Under the pieces are notes generated by a model, which was not told the origin of the DNA, searched no databases, and saw nothing but the letters and a program-made list of their open reading frames with translations. Of a DNA stretch of 64,000 nucleotides, positions 35,501 to 44,083 are shown one piece after another. Positions within the stretch are counted from its first letter, which is position 1. Each line of letters begins with the position of its first letter. The position numbers were made by a program, and so were the translations under genes. Origin of the DNA: Chitinophaga agrisoli (GTDB taxonomy: Bacteria; Bacteroidota; Bacteroidia; Chitinophagales; Chitinophagaceae); assembly GCF_008386695.1 (NCBI RefSeq), contig NZ_VUOC01000001.1:1524347-1588346 (forward strand), written 5' to 3'.

Positions 35501-38500
35501 GGTACGCAGGCGCAACTGGTATTAGCCACTACAGCTAAAGACCTGTATATACTGCAGACCGTTGAAAGATGGGATCAGCGGGCAACAGATGAAATGCTGC
35601 GCCTCTCCGACAAGCAGCAGGCTTTCCCTTATGCCATAACAGAAAAAGACCGTGGCGGCCTGCAGCTGGAATATAACTTCGTAAAAGATAACCGCGTATT
35701 CAGCTGGCAGCAAAGGATAAATGTGCCCTGGAGCAACAAAACACTGGAGCTTACCATTGGTACCCACCGGGATAAATTACAACCCGGCGAAAAAGAAAAA
35801 TGGCAGGTACAGATAAAAGGCGCTAAGAAAGAACAGGTAGCCGCCGCCATGCTGGCCACCATGTACGACGCCTCCCTGGATGCATTCCGCAAACAGGATT
35901 GGTCATTGCCTGACCTGTACCCCGTTTTTTACGGTAATGAGAACTGGGAAGGTAATGAGGTCTTTGTGGTAACGCCCGCCTATGGCTGGTATCCCCAGCC
36001 GCCGCAGATAGAAGATAGCGCTATCATTTATGATCAGCTGGACTATTCCAGCGTGATTATAATAGGGTCGCCACGTTTTAAGGAGTCAAGGCCAGTGGCG
36101 GCGGGTGCTGCCCGCAGCGCCGCGAAAGTGATGATCAGGGGCGCTGCATTGCCTGCGCCGCCACCAGCAGCGCCGGCCGCTGCCCAGGCAGACATGGCGT
36201 ATAACCAACTGTTTGCACCTGTATCGGAATCAGAAAAGAAAGAAGAGGTTGATAATACAGCGGCGCCCGCAGCCCCCGCCGTTACGCCACGTACCAACTT
36301 CAACGAAACCGCTTTCTTCCTCCCGGACCTGCGCACAGATAAAGACGGTAACATCTCCTTTGAGTTCTCCGTACCGGAAGCACTTACCCGCTGGCGTTTC
36401 ATGGGCCTGGCACATACAAAGGATATGGCCATGGGTTATACAGAAGCCAGCATTGTAACGCAAAAACCTTTAATGGTACAACCCAATGCGCCGCGTTTTA
36501 TGCGCGAAGGCGACCGCATGGAATTCAGCGCCAAGATCAGCAACCTGGCAGATAGTATGCTGATAGGGGAGGCCCGCCTGGAGCTCCTGGATCCCGCTAC
36601 CATGCAACCGGTGGATGGCTGGTTCCAGAACATTTTCCCCACCCAGCACTTCACCGTGCAGAAGGGGCAAAGCACCGCTGTTACCTTCCCGGTACAGATC
36701 CCTTACAACTATAACAGCGCGCTGTTATACCGCGTAGTGGCCCAATCCGGCCGCTATAGCGATGGGGAGGAGAATGCGCTGCCCGTGCTGGCCAACAGCA
36801 TGCTGGTAACAGAAACAATGCCGCTGGCCCTGCGTGGTGATGGTACCCGCAACTTTACATTTGATAAACTGTTAAAAAGCGATACCTCCGAAACGCTGAA
36901 ACAGCATGCATTAACCGTAGAGTTTACCAGCAACCCGGCCTGGTACGCGGTGCAGGCATTGCCGTACCTGATGGAGTTTCCGCATGAGTGCGCAGAGCAG
37001 GTGTTTAACCGCTACTATGCCAACACGCTGGCTACCCATATTGCAAATACATTGCCCGGTATAAAACAGATCTTTGATAAATGGGCAAAAGAAGATACCG
37101 CCGCCCTGCAAAGCAACCTGGAAAAGAACCAGGAGCTCAAAAGCATACTGCTGCAACAAACCCCCTGGGTGCTGGAAGCTAAGAACGAGTCTGAGCAGAA
37201 AGCGCATATCGCCCTGCTGTTTGATCTGCACCGTATGAGCGGCGAAATGGATCACGCATTGGAACAACTGAAGCAGATGCAGCTGCCCTCCGGCGCATTC
37301 CCCTGGTTTATGGGCATGTGGGAAGACCGCTTCATCACCCAGTACATTGTAGCCGGCTTGGGCCGCCTGCGCCAGCTCAACGCGCTCACCGCTGATCAGC
37401 AAAGCGCCTTCCGCCAGATCAGGGATAAAGCCCTGGCCTACCTGGATAAGCAGCTGGACAAAGATTATCATAGCCTGCTAAAAGCTAAGGTGGATCTGAA
37501 AAAACAGCAGCTCAGCGGCATAGAGGTGCATTACCTGTATATGCGCAGCTTCTTTAAAGACATACCGGTAGCTAAGAATATACAGCCTGCATATGACTAC
37601 TACCTGTCGCAGGCTAAGTCCTTCTGGCGCCCGCAGAACCACTTTACACAGGCGATGGCCGCCCTTGCATTATACCGCAGCGGTGATAAGACAACGCCGG
37701 CAGATATATTACGCTCCTTAAAAGAAAATGCGATCAATAACGAAGAACTGGGTATGTACTGGAAGGAGGATTGGGGCTATTTCTGGCACCAGGCGCCCAT
37801 TGAAACACAAGCCATGTTGATAGAGGCTTTTGATGTAGCAGGAAAAGACAGCGCCGCTGTAGCCGCTATGAAGACCTGGCTGCTCAAGAACAAACAGACC
37901 AATAACTGGAATACCACCAAAGCCACGGCAGATGCCTGTTACGCCATGCTGCTAAGCGGTAATAACTGGCTGGCCGCTAAACCAGAGGTGAGTATCCAAC
38001 TGGGCAGCGAAACGATCAGCTCCGCTACGCAGGCTGCAGAAGCAGGCACCGGCTACTTTAAACAACGCCTGGATGGCAGGGCCGTAAAACCCGCCATGGG
38101 CAATATAAAAGTAACCCTGCAGCAAAGTCAGGGCCAGCCGGCCTGGGGCGCTATTTACTGGCAGTACTTTGAGCAGCTGGACAAGATCACTCCGGCCCAA
38201 ACGCCGCTGGTGTTGCAGAAAGAACTGTTCATCCAGCGCAACACAGAAAAAGGCCCGGTATTGACCGCTATCACAGACGGCAATAGCCTGAAGATAGGCG
38301 ACCGTGTTAAAGTGCGCGTAGTGCTGCGGGCAGACAGGGATATGGAATACATTCATCTCCGCGATATGCGCGCCGCCTGCTTTGAGCCGCTGGATGTGAT
38401 CAGCGCCAACAGATGGCAGAATGGCCTCAGCTATTATGAAAGCACCAAAGACGCCTCTACGGATTTCTTCTTCAGCTATCTGCCTAAAGGAACGCATGTG

Positions 38501-38626
38501 TTTGAATACACCTTGTTCGTTACGCACGAAGGGGAGTTCTCCAACGGCATTAGCATTGCAGAATGTATGTATGCGCCGGAGTTCAGCGCCCATAGCGCAG
38601 GTATCAATGTAAAAGTGACAAAGTAA
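32561..38626 (+). CDS. Alpha-2-macroglobulin family protein with thioester motif
   Basis: The 2021-residue exported protein has a signal peptide (LLALVFTLFCLPLMA|Q) and no lipobox cysteine. Residues to about 500 are helical and repeat-like. Macroglobulin beta-domains follow, including FTDRAIYRPGQTVYFKGI (about 595). A proline/alanine-rich linker lies at about 1195-1250. Next are FFLPDLRTDKDGNISFEFSVPEALTRWR and the helical thioester domain with C1477 in HECAEQVF, the CxEQ motif that forms the reactive thioester. Such proteins trap attacking proteases or take part in envelope defence. It stands alone, with no penicillin-binding protein 1C gene beside it, unlike many bacterial homologues. Confidence 0.92.
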   Translation: MRRNALLALVFTLFCLPLMAQYNYSAEWQKVTDLELKGLSKSALEKVDAIYNQALNDGREPHQVKALLYRLKYSRILAENSAAYSLRMLNQETGRTHGAAHALVQSIKAQMLWEYMQYNRYRLYSRTALANDTSTDIETWGQDRLGREISAAYEASLENTTVLQQTNLSTFEDILEKGNARALRPTLYDLLAHRALDYFKSGDRYLNQPANLFELEDMQAFAPAAAFAAHQFKVADTASQQFKALQLLQDLIRFHQKDNRAALLDVDLERIRYMYQVGVMPDKEALYVKALQQMQEDYAQDTEVTEVLHLLAQYYYQQDQQSDSATGKAVLAVALCNKAIEQAPKSHGAIMCKQLLASINVRTIGLETELVNLPEQPFRTLVTYRNAQKIYLRIAAINEGFRKQLRDAQNDYTDTTNRYWRLITGRPADKQWEQALPDPKDYRQHTVEIKSDAQPLGQYMLLASTEPGFSTENSILAVQFIHVSQISYINRGSTYLVLHRETGQPLEGVRLNVQEAYNDASKGKGELTRITQTYVSDKNGLITLDAAKNRSSRNVRMEWIYGKDVLYPDNYRYLYRNVPQPAKPEETKSFLFTDRAIYRPGQTVYFKGIVVKKNNTDRSSQALAAYKTEVLLKDANGEKVDSLQVTSNEYGAYSGKFQLPAGRLNGAFSITDDDTDGSVGFSVEEYKRPKFYVEFDTLKGSYKVGDTVTVHGKALAYAGNNIDGAQVKYRVVREARFPYYWMFYFKPAPSSASREIASGQVQTAADGSFSIPFTALPDKQIKPEQKPIFTYRIYADVTDLNGETRSGDQRIAAGYQMLEVKLDLPEEVQVQDLKKVAITTANLNGAFEPSAVKVRLLPLQHPGRLIRPRYWNAPDQFVMTEEEYVRNFPLDVYKHEDEPAQWKRGAAVLERSFTTVKDSAADLSVKSLPQGWYELEVSTTDRLGTAVVQKKVFRVWDPQATKLPFPAYFATGFDDKEYEPGTQAQLVLATTAKDLYILQTVERWDQRATDEMLRLSDKQQAFPYAITEKDRGGLQLEYNFVKDNRVFSWQQRINVPWSNKTLELTIGTHRDKLQPGEKEKWQVQIKGAKKEQVAAAMLATMYDASLDAFRKQDWSLPDLYPVFYGNENWEGNEVFVVTPAYGWYPQPPQIEDSAIIYDQLDYSSVIIIGSPRFKESRPVAAGAARSAAKVMIRGAALPAPPPAAPAAAQADMAYNQLFAPVSESEKKEEVDNTAAPAAPAVTPRTNFNETAFFLPDLRTDKDGNISFEFSVPEALTRWRFMGLAHTKDMAMGYTEASIVTQKPLMVQPNAPRFMREGDRMEFSAKISNLADSMLIGEARLELLDPATMQPVDGWFQNIFPTQHFTVQKGQSTAVTFPVQIPYNYNSALLYRVVAQSGRYSDGEENALPVLANSMLVTETMPLALRGDGTRNFTFDKLLKSDTSETLKQHALTVEFTSNPAWYAVQALPYLMEFPHECAEQVFNRYYANTLATHIANTLPGIKQIFDKWAKEDTAALQSNLEKNQELKSILLQQTPWVLEAKNESEQKAHIALLFDLHRMSGEMDHALEQLKQMQLPSGAFPWFMGMWEDRFITQYIVAGLGRLRQLNALTADQQSAFRQIRDKALAYLDKQLDKDYHSLLKAKVDLKKQQLSGIEVHYLYMRSFFKDIPVAKNIQPAYDYYLSQAKSFWRPQNHFTQAMAALALYRSGDKTTPADILRSLKENAINNEELGMYWKEDWGYFWHQAPIETQAMLIEAFDVAGKDSAAVAAMKTWLLKNKQTNNWNTTKATADACYAMLLSGNNWLAAKPEVSIQLGSETISSATQAAEAGTGYFKQRLDGRAVKPAMGNIKVTLQQSQGQPAWGAIYWQYFEQLDKITPAQTPLVLQKELFIQRNTEKGPVLTAITDGNSLKIGDRVKVRVVLRADRDMEYIHLRDMRAACFEPLDVISANRWQNGLSYYESTKDASTDFFFSYLPKGTHVFEYTLFVTHEGEFSNGISIAECMYAPEFSAHSAGINVKVTK

Positions 38627-38650
38627 TATTTACAACGGCACAGATAGTGC

Positions 38651-38685
38651 AGGAGGGGTACCGGATCCGGTACCCCTCCTTTTTT
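38651..38685 (+). terminator. Terminator of the macroglobulin gene
   Basis: A perfect 30-base palindrome (38651-38680) is followed by a T-run. It forms a 13-bp or longer stem. Confidence 0.92.
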
Positions 38686-38787
38686 GTAATATTATTTTAC
38701 CGCAGATTAACCCAGCATCAAGTCCACATCAAGCCTGCCTTAAGTCCGTGTAGCGTTGCACTATCCTTGCATTTCCCTGGCCCTGCA

Positions 38788-38804
38788 CTATATTGTTAAT
38801 ATAG
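38788..38804. promoter_or_regulatory. Small dyad upstream of the oxidoreductase gene
   Basis: CTATATT-GTT-AATATAG is a perfect 7-bp inverted repeat about 28 bases before a weak -7 box (TATCTTGT, 38832-38839). Its place fits an operator, but no regulator gene is adjacent. Confidence 0.35.
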
Positions 38805-38860
38805 TATCACCCCATTAGCCCCCGCTTTTTGGTATCTTGTCCCCCTTTTATTACCGTATC

Positions 38861-39913
38861 ATGGATGTAGACTATCTCATAGCCGGCCAGGGCATAGCTG
38901 GTACCCTGCTCAGTTACAGCTTGCTACAGGCCGGACAGCGGGTGCTGGTCATAGATGAATATAAGCCCAACAGCGCCTCCCGCATCGCCGCTGGAGTGAT
39001 TAACCCGGTATCCGGCCGCCGTTTTGAGATGGCCTGGATGTACGAACAGCTGTACCCTTTTGCAGTGCAAACCTACCGGCAGCTGGAAGAGCTATTGAAT
39101 GTGCCGGTGTTTAAGGAACGGGATCTCTGGATGGCCCTGCCCTCTGAACAGCTGCGCACTGCGTTCAACAATAAAACAACGCAGGGCCTTGCCAGCCAGT
39201 ACACCCATACCGCAGATGCGGCCCTTTGGGATGCCTGGCTGCACCAGCCCTATGGCGCCGCTATTGTAAAAGGCGCTACCGTATTGCTGCAACACCTGCT
39301 GCCGGCCTGGCGGCAGTACCTGGATAACAAAGGCGCATTATGGCAGGAACGCCTGGACCCGGACCTGTTGCAGTTTGGGCAGCAGACCCCGGGGCTGCAA
39401 TACAAAGGAATAAATGCCCGCGCCATCATCTTTTGCGAAGGCGCGCAGATCATCCACAACCCCTGGTTTAAACACATCCCTTTCCTGCTCAACAAGGGAG
39501 AAGTATTAAAAGTGCGAGTGCCTGGCCTGGATACAGAGAACATCATCAAAAAAAGCATCACCATGGTGCCGCAGGAACCGGAAACATTCTGGGTAGGCTC
39601 CACCTTTGTTTGGGATTACCCGGATGAAGCGCCTACCCCGGAAAAACGGGCTTTCCTGGAAGACGGCCTGCAACAGCTGTTGAAAGTACCTTACCAGGTG
39701 CTGGACCACCAGGCAGGCGTACGGCCTTCTGGAAAAGACCGCCGGCCTATTATGGGGCTGCACCCCCGGTACCCTGCCCTGGGCCTCTTTAATGGTCTGG
39801 GTACCAAGGGTTGTTCCCTGGCGCCCTATATGGCAGACCTGCTTACCCGCCACCTGCTGCAAGGCGCACCGCTGCTGCCGGAAACGGATATTAAACGATA
39901 TTTTAATGAATGA
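38861..39913 (+). CDS. FAD-dependent oxidoreductase of the DAO (D-amino-acid/glycine oxidase) fold
   Basis: The 350-residue protein begins with the FAD-binding DYLIAGQGIAGTLLSYSLLQAG and the ribose-binding acidic end VLVIDE. ASRIAAGVINPVSGRRF follows, and near the C-terminus HQAGVRPSGKDRRPIMG and NGLGTKGCSLAPYMA, the second FAD contact of the DAO family. The substrate cannot be read; glycine, sarcosine or a tRNA-linked amine are options. The ATG at 38861 sits directly at the first strand. It is 108 bases upstream of aspS, which has its own promoter. Confidence 0.85.
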   Translation: MDVDYLIAGQGIAGTLLSYSLLQAGQRVLVIDEYKPNSASRIAAGVINPVSGRRFEMAWMYEQLYPFAVQTYRQLEELLNVPVFKERDLWMALPSEQLRTAFNNKTTQGLASQYTHTADAALWDAWLHQPYGAAIVKGATVLLQHLLPAWRQYLDNKGALWQERLDPDLLQFGQQTPGLQYKGINARAIIFCEGAQIIHNPWFKHIPFLLNKGEVLKVRVPGLDTENIIKKSITMVPQEPETFWVGSTFVWDYPDEAPTPEKRAFLEDGLQQLLKVPYQVLDHQAGVRPSGKDRRPIMGLHPRYPALGLFNGLGTKGCSLAPYMADLLTRHLLQGAPLLPETDIKRYFNE

Positions 39914-39940
39914 ACGGCTAGAAATGCTGGCCGTATACTG

Positions 39941-39948
39941 TATATTTG
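39941..39948 (+). promoter_or_regulatory. -7 box of aspS
   Basis: TATATTTG fits TAnnTTTG exactly; the start near 39953 gives a leader of about 70 bases. It supports the ATG at 40022. Confidence 0.6.
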
Positions 39949-40021
39949 CCCCCCACCGGTATAGGCGGCAATGGCCGCGCAAAGGCCGGTAATAAACAGA
40001 AACAGACAAATTTTAACCAAT

Positions 40022-41788
40022 ATGTACAGAACGCATACTTGTGGCGAGCTCAGAATGGAGCAGGTAGGTCAGCAAGTGACCTTAGCCGGCTGGACACAGA
40101 CAGTAAGGAAATTGCATAAAGCAGTCACTTTCGTCGATCTGCGTGATCGTTACGGTATTACGCAGCTGCTGTTTGGCGAATCCATGAGCGACCGGCTGGA
40201 AAAAGAGCCCCTGGGCCGTGAATTTGTGCTGCAGGTTACAGGTATCGTTACCGAACGTACCAGCAAGAATAGCAACATTCCTACAGGAGATATAGAAATT
40301 ACGGTAACAGATCTCAAGATCCTCAATGCCGCTAAAACGCCTCCCTTTACTATACAGGACGATACGGACGGTGGCGATGAGCTGCGCATGAAATACCGCT
40401 ATCTGGATCTGCGCCGCAATGCGGTAAAGCAGAACCTGGAACTGCGCTACCGCGTAAACCGCTCCGTGCGCAATTTCCTGGATACCAGGGGCTTTATGGA
40501 TATCGAAACGCCCTTCCTCATCAAATCCACCCCGGAAGGCGCCCGCGACTTCGTGGTGCCCAGCCGTATGAACGCCAACGAGTTCTACGCGCTGCCCCAG
40601 TCCCCTCAAACCTTTAAGCAGCTGCTGATGGTTAGCGGGTACGACCGGTACTACCAGATAGTAAAATGTTTCCGCGATGAGGACCTGCGTGCAGACCGTC
40701 AGCCGGAATTTACCCAGATAGACTGTGAGATGTGCTTCGTTGAGCAGGAAGATATCCTGAACAACTTCGAAGACATGGTGAAACACGTGTTCAAAGAGAT
40801 CAAGGGCCTTGAGTTCAACGAACCGTTCCCCCGCATGACCTTTGACGATGCCATGGAGTTCTACGGTAACGATAAACCGGACATCCGCTTCGAAATGAAG
40901 CTGGTGAACCTCACGGATACCGTAAAAGGCCAGGGCTTTAAGGTATTTGACGAGGCAGAGCTGGTAGTAGCCATCAGCGTAAAAGGCTGTGGCGAATACA
41001 CCCGCAAACAGCTGGATGAGCTCACCGATTGGGTGAAACGCCCGCAGATAGGCATGAATGGCCTTATCTATGTGAGATATGGCGCAGATGGTTCGCTGAA
41101 AAGCTCTGTGGATAAATTCTTCGACGAGACCAAACTGAAAACCTGGGCAGAGAAAGCCAATGCACAACCCGGCGATCTCATACTGGTACTGGCGGGCCGC
41201 GAAGAGCGCACCCGCAAGGCCATGAGCGAGCTGCGCCTGGAAATGGGCGAGCGCCTGGGCCTCCGCAACAAAAACGAGTTTAAACCGTTATGGGTCATAG
41301 ATTTCCCGCTCTTTGAGTACGCAGAAGAGGAAAACCGCTGGGTAGCCCGGCACCATCCGTTCACCTCTCCCAAACCGGAGCAGATTGCGTTGATGGACGA
41401 CCGCTCCAAATACGGCCAGATCAAGGCCAACGCCTACGATATCGTGCTGAATGGCACTGAAATAGGCGGCGGTTCTATCCGTATCTTCCAGCGCGATCTG
41501 CAGGAAAAGATGTTTGCCGCCCTGGGCATGACCCCGGAAGAAGCTAACCACAAGTTTGGCTTCCTGCTGGGCGCCTTCGAATATGGCGCGCCCCCGCACG
41601 GCGGCATCGCTTTTGGTTTTGACCGCCTCTGCTCACTGCTGGGCGGCAGCGAAAGCATCCGCGACTTTATCGCGTTCCCCAAAAATAACTCCGGGCGCGA
41701 TGTGATGCTGGATGCGCCCAGTTCCATAGATCAGGCGCAGTTAAATGAACTAAAGATTGCCCTGGTGAAAGAACAACAAGTACAGTAA
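40022..41788 (+). CDS. aspS: Aspartate--tRNA ligase
   Basis: The class II synthetase charges tRNA-Asp. The 588-residue bacterial-type protein has an N-terminal OB-fold ([30 protein letters not shown]), motif 2 in [19 protein letters not shown], the GAD insert domain (about 285-400), RHHPFTSP and motif 3 in [13 protein letters not shown]. Length is normal. The ATG at 40022 begins [10 protein letters not shown], the conserved start; an earlier in-frame start at 39971 would add 17 residues without similarity. Confidence 0.97.
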   Translation: MYRTHTCGELRMEQVGQQVTLAGWTQTVRKLHKAVTFVDLRDRYGITQLLFGESMSDRLEKEPLGREFVLQVTGIVTERTSKNSNIPTGDIEITVTDLKILNAAKTPPFTIQDDTDGGDELRMKYRYLDLRRNAVKQNLELRYRVNRSVRNFLDTRGFMDIETPFLIKSTPEGARDFVVPSRMNANEFYALPQSPQTFKQLLMVSGYDRYYQIVKCFRDEDLRADRQPEFTQIDCEMCFVEQEDILNNFEDMVKHVFKEIKGLEFNEPFPRMTFDDAMEFYGNDKPDIRFEMKLVNLTDTVKGQGFKVFDEAELVVAISVKGCGEYTRKQLDELTDWVKRPQIGMNGLIYVRYGADGSLKSSVDKFFDETKLKTWAEKANAQPGDLILVLAGREERTRKAMSELRLEMGERLGLRNKNEFKPLWVIDFPLFEYAEEENRWVARHHPFTSPKPEQIALMDDRSKYGQIKANAYDIVLNGTEIGGGSIRIFQRDLQEKMFAALGMTPEEANHKFGFLLGAFEYGAPPHGGIAFGFDRLCSLLGGSESIRDFIAFPKNNSGRDVMLDAPSSIDQAQLNELKIALVKEQQVQ

Positions 41789-42098
41789 AACTGTTATTTG
41801 ACTATCAGGCCGTGCGTAGGTTGTTTAACAGCAAAATAACTGTCCGGCCACCCCAAATGATCATTTCGGCGCGGTTTTTGAATCTTTGGCGCCCGCGCAG
41901 ATAGTCAAATGAAAGGATGCCCGGTCATTACACGCCGGATGGGTTGAAAATGAACGAATTAAAATACTAAATCCCCTTTGATGCCTGCTTATTATGGCGT
42001 CAAAGGGGATTGCCACAATATAGCAAGCATATTGAAATATAATTTATATTATATAATTTTGTAAATTATTGATAACTACTACAAAAAATTATACTGCC
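41789..42098. other. Intergenic region with two inverted repeats
   Basis: This 310-base gap after aspS has no gene. An 11-bp perfect inverted repeat (ATTTGACTATC, 41796-41806; GATAGTCAAAT, 41900-41910) encloses 93 bases. A second hairpin has 16-bp arms with one mismatch (41970-41985 / 41996-42011) and a 10-base loop. The + strand lacks a T-run after it; on the minus strand the tail is T-rich. Confidence 0.65.
42032..42061 (+). promoter_or_regulatory. Promoter of the glucosaminidase/SGNH/MBOAT operon
   Basis: TTG (42032-42034), a 19-base spacer and TAATTTTG (42054-42061) form a complete promoter; the start is near 42066, about 33 bases before the ATG at 42099. Confidence 0.7.
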
Positions 42099-42635
42099 AT
42101 GAGAGGAGGCAAAAAACTACTCAGCCGTGTGGTATGGTTTTGTGCAGTGCTATTATGCGTGCTAGTTGCGCAAACAGCTTACCCCCAGCAGTACAAGAAG
42201 CGCTACCTCGATAAATACGAGGACCTGTCCGTACGGCTGATGAACGAAACCGGCATCCCCGCCAGTGTAATACTGGGCGTGGCTATGTTGGAATCTGCCA
42301 TGGGCACCAGCAGGAATGCTAAACTGTTACACAACCACTTTGGTATCGTGGGCCGCAACTCTTTGGCCAAAAAACACGCTACCTACCGCTCCAAATACAA
42401 GGAATATCCTACGGACTCCGCCAGTTATACCCATTTTGTAAAATTGGTTACAAAAAAGAGATGGTTTTCCCAGCTAAAAGGCAATACGGAATACCCACTG
42501 TGGTTAAAGCATATGAACCATACCGGTTACAGCACTGCCGGTACGGAGTGGATAAGAAGGGTAACAAACCTGATTAAACGCTACAAATTGTATAAATTGG
42601 ATGCGCAAATGGATGTTGCAATAAAACAGACATAA
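42099..42635 (+). CDS. Exported glucosaminidase-domain protein
   Basis: The 178-residue protein has a signal peptide (VVWFCAVLLCVLVAQTAYPQ). The rest is a short GH73-type (mannosyl-glycoprotein endo-beta-N-acetylglucosaminidase) domain. Marks are TGIPASVILGVAMLESAMGTS (about residues 51-71) with the catalytic glutamate in MLESAMG, NHFGIVGRN, and the C-terminal GYSTAGTEWIRRVTNLIKRYKL. It cleaves glycosidic bonds of peptidoglycan or a related polymer outside the inner membrane. It is the first gene of an operon with two SGNH hydrolases and an MBOAT acyltransferase, so its activity may be controlled by O-acylation of the glycan. Confidence 0.88.
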   Translation: MRGGKKLLSRVVWFCAVLLCVLVAQTAYPQQYKKRYLDKYEDLSVRLMNETGIPASVILGVAMLESAMGTSRNAKLLHNHFGIVGRNSLAKKHATYRSKYKEYPTDSASYTHFVKLVTKKRWFSQLKGNTEYPLWLKHMNHTGYSTAGTEWIRRVTNLIKRYKLYKLDAQMDVAIKQT

Positions 42636-42691
42636 GCGTTTTAACCCGGGACAACAACAGATCACTAAGCGTATAAAAGAATACCACACCA

Positions 42692-44083
42692 ATGCCTGCC
42701 AACAATAGGTCAGCCCATCCCTTTATTATCATTGCCGGTACGATGGTATGTCTGCTGGCGTTATCATTTGTACATAGCAGCTTTTCCCTGAACGGCTTTA
42801 CTTTCCGCCAGGTGGATATGCTGGCGGATGTAAAGATGGACGAAAAGCCCCATCCCACGCCCAAACAGGTACTGGCTGCCAAAAAAACAGCAGATTCCAG
42901 CCAGGCAACAGGCCCCTCCTCTATACCGGAACCGGATCATCACAGCTATGACTACATGACCTATACCGGCATACAGGAGTACCAGGATACCGTAACCACC
43001 GCCCCCGGTATGCAGCATTTCCTCAATGCCCTGCAGGACCTGAAAACCGGTAAAAGGAAAAAAGTACGTATCGCCTACTTTGGCGATTCCATGATAGAAG
43101 GCGACCTTATTACCAGCGACCTGCGCGACAGCCTGCAAACACAGTTTGGTGGCGCCGGTGTGGGCTTTGTGCCGGTTACCTCCGTAGTGGCCTCTTTCCG
43201 TACCACTATCCTACATACCTTCTCCAAGAACTGGACAGATTACCATTTCCGGAACAACCCGCCGCAGAACCTGGCGCTGGGCCTTTCCGGCCATACCTTC
43301 CTGCCTGCTGCGGAAAGCTGGGCGCGTTATGCCCCCGTACACAGGCACGGCCTGGACCGGTTTGATGAAGTATATGTCTTCTACGGCCCTGCCAACGGCG
43401 GCAATGTGATCATTAACGGCAAGCCTTACACGCTTTCCGGCGATGCGCCGGTTAATGAGCTGGCCCTCCGGCAGGATACCACGCAACAATCCGTTATGCT
43501 TAAGTATGAGGGCGGCGCCCCTATGCCGTTCTACGGCCTTAGCTTTGAAAGCAGCAACGGTATCTATGTAGATAATTTTTCTTTCCGCGGCATCAGCGGT
43601 ATAGAGCTGGCTAAACTGGGCAAAGGCATGCTGCAGCAAATGCAGCAACAGCATCCCTACGATCTGGTAGTGCTGCACTACGGCGCCAACGTATTATTCC
43701 GGCCGGAGTTAACAGATTACAGCTGGTACGAGCGGCCCATGCAGCGGGTAATAGACTCCCTGCGCCATACCTGGCCGCAAACCTCTTTCCTGATCGTAGG
43801 CACCGCAGATAAAGCATATAAAAAAACAGACCGTTATATTACCGCCCCTGGAGTAGCGGCCCTGCTTAAAGTACAGCACGAGCTGGCAGAACAGCATGGT
43901 ACCGCTTACTGGAACCTTTTTGCGGCTATGGGAGGCGAAGGCTCCATGACGCATTGGGTAGAAGGGGATACAACATTCGCCAATAAAGATTATACACATT
44001 TTAATAGCAAGGGAGCGGCCAGGGTGGGCGCGTTGCTGTATAAAGCAATAATGGATGAATATAAGCAGGAGGTACACCCATAA
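42692..44083 (+). CDS. Membrane-anchored or exported SGNH/GDSL hydrolase, first copy
   Basis: The 463-residue protein has an N-terminal hydrophobic segment (about residues 10-30) that is a signal anchor, then a low-complexity stretch to about 95. The SGNH core has S133 in AYFGDSMIEGD (block I), a block III-like VVLHYGANVLF and the C-terminal D433/H436 in KDYTHFNSKG. The middle of the protein is beta-rich, like a carbohydrate-binding insert. Such enzymes de-acylate or transfer acyl groups onto glycans. The next SGNH gene overlaps its 3' end. Confidence 0.87.
   Translation: MPANNRSAHPFIIIAGTMVCLLALSFVHSSFSLNGFTFRQVDMLADVKMDEKPHPTPKQVLAAKKTADSSQATGPSSIPEPDHHSYDYMTYTGIQEYQDTVTTAPGMQHFLNALQDLKTGKRKKVRIAYFGDSMIEGDLITSDLRDSLQTQFGGAGVGFVPVTSVVASFRTTILHTFSKNWTDYHFRNNPPQNLALGLSGHTFLPAAESWARYAPVHRHGLDRFDEVYVFYGPANGGNVIINGKPYTLSGDAPVNELALRQDTTQQSVMLKYEGGAPMPFYGLSFESSNGIYVDNFSFRGISGIELAKLGKGMLQQMQQQHPYDLVVLHYGANVLFRPELTDYSWYERPMQRVIDSLRHTWPQTSFLIVGTADKAYKKTDRYITAPGVAALLKVQHELAEQHGTAYWNLFAAMGGEGSMTHWVEGDTTFANKDYTHFNSKGAARVGALLYKAIMDEYKQEVHP

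Noticed and set aside
40082-41167. A 361-codon antisense frame in aspS
   Set aside because: It has no domain, promoter or signal, and the sense frame is a complete aspartyl-tRNA synthetase.
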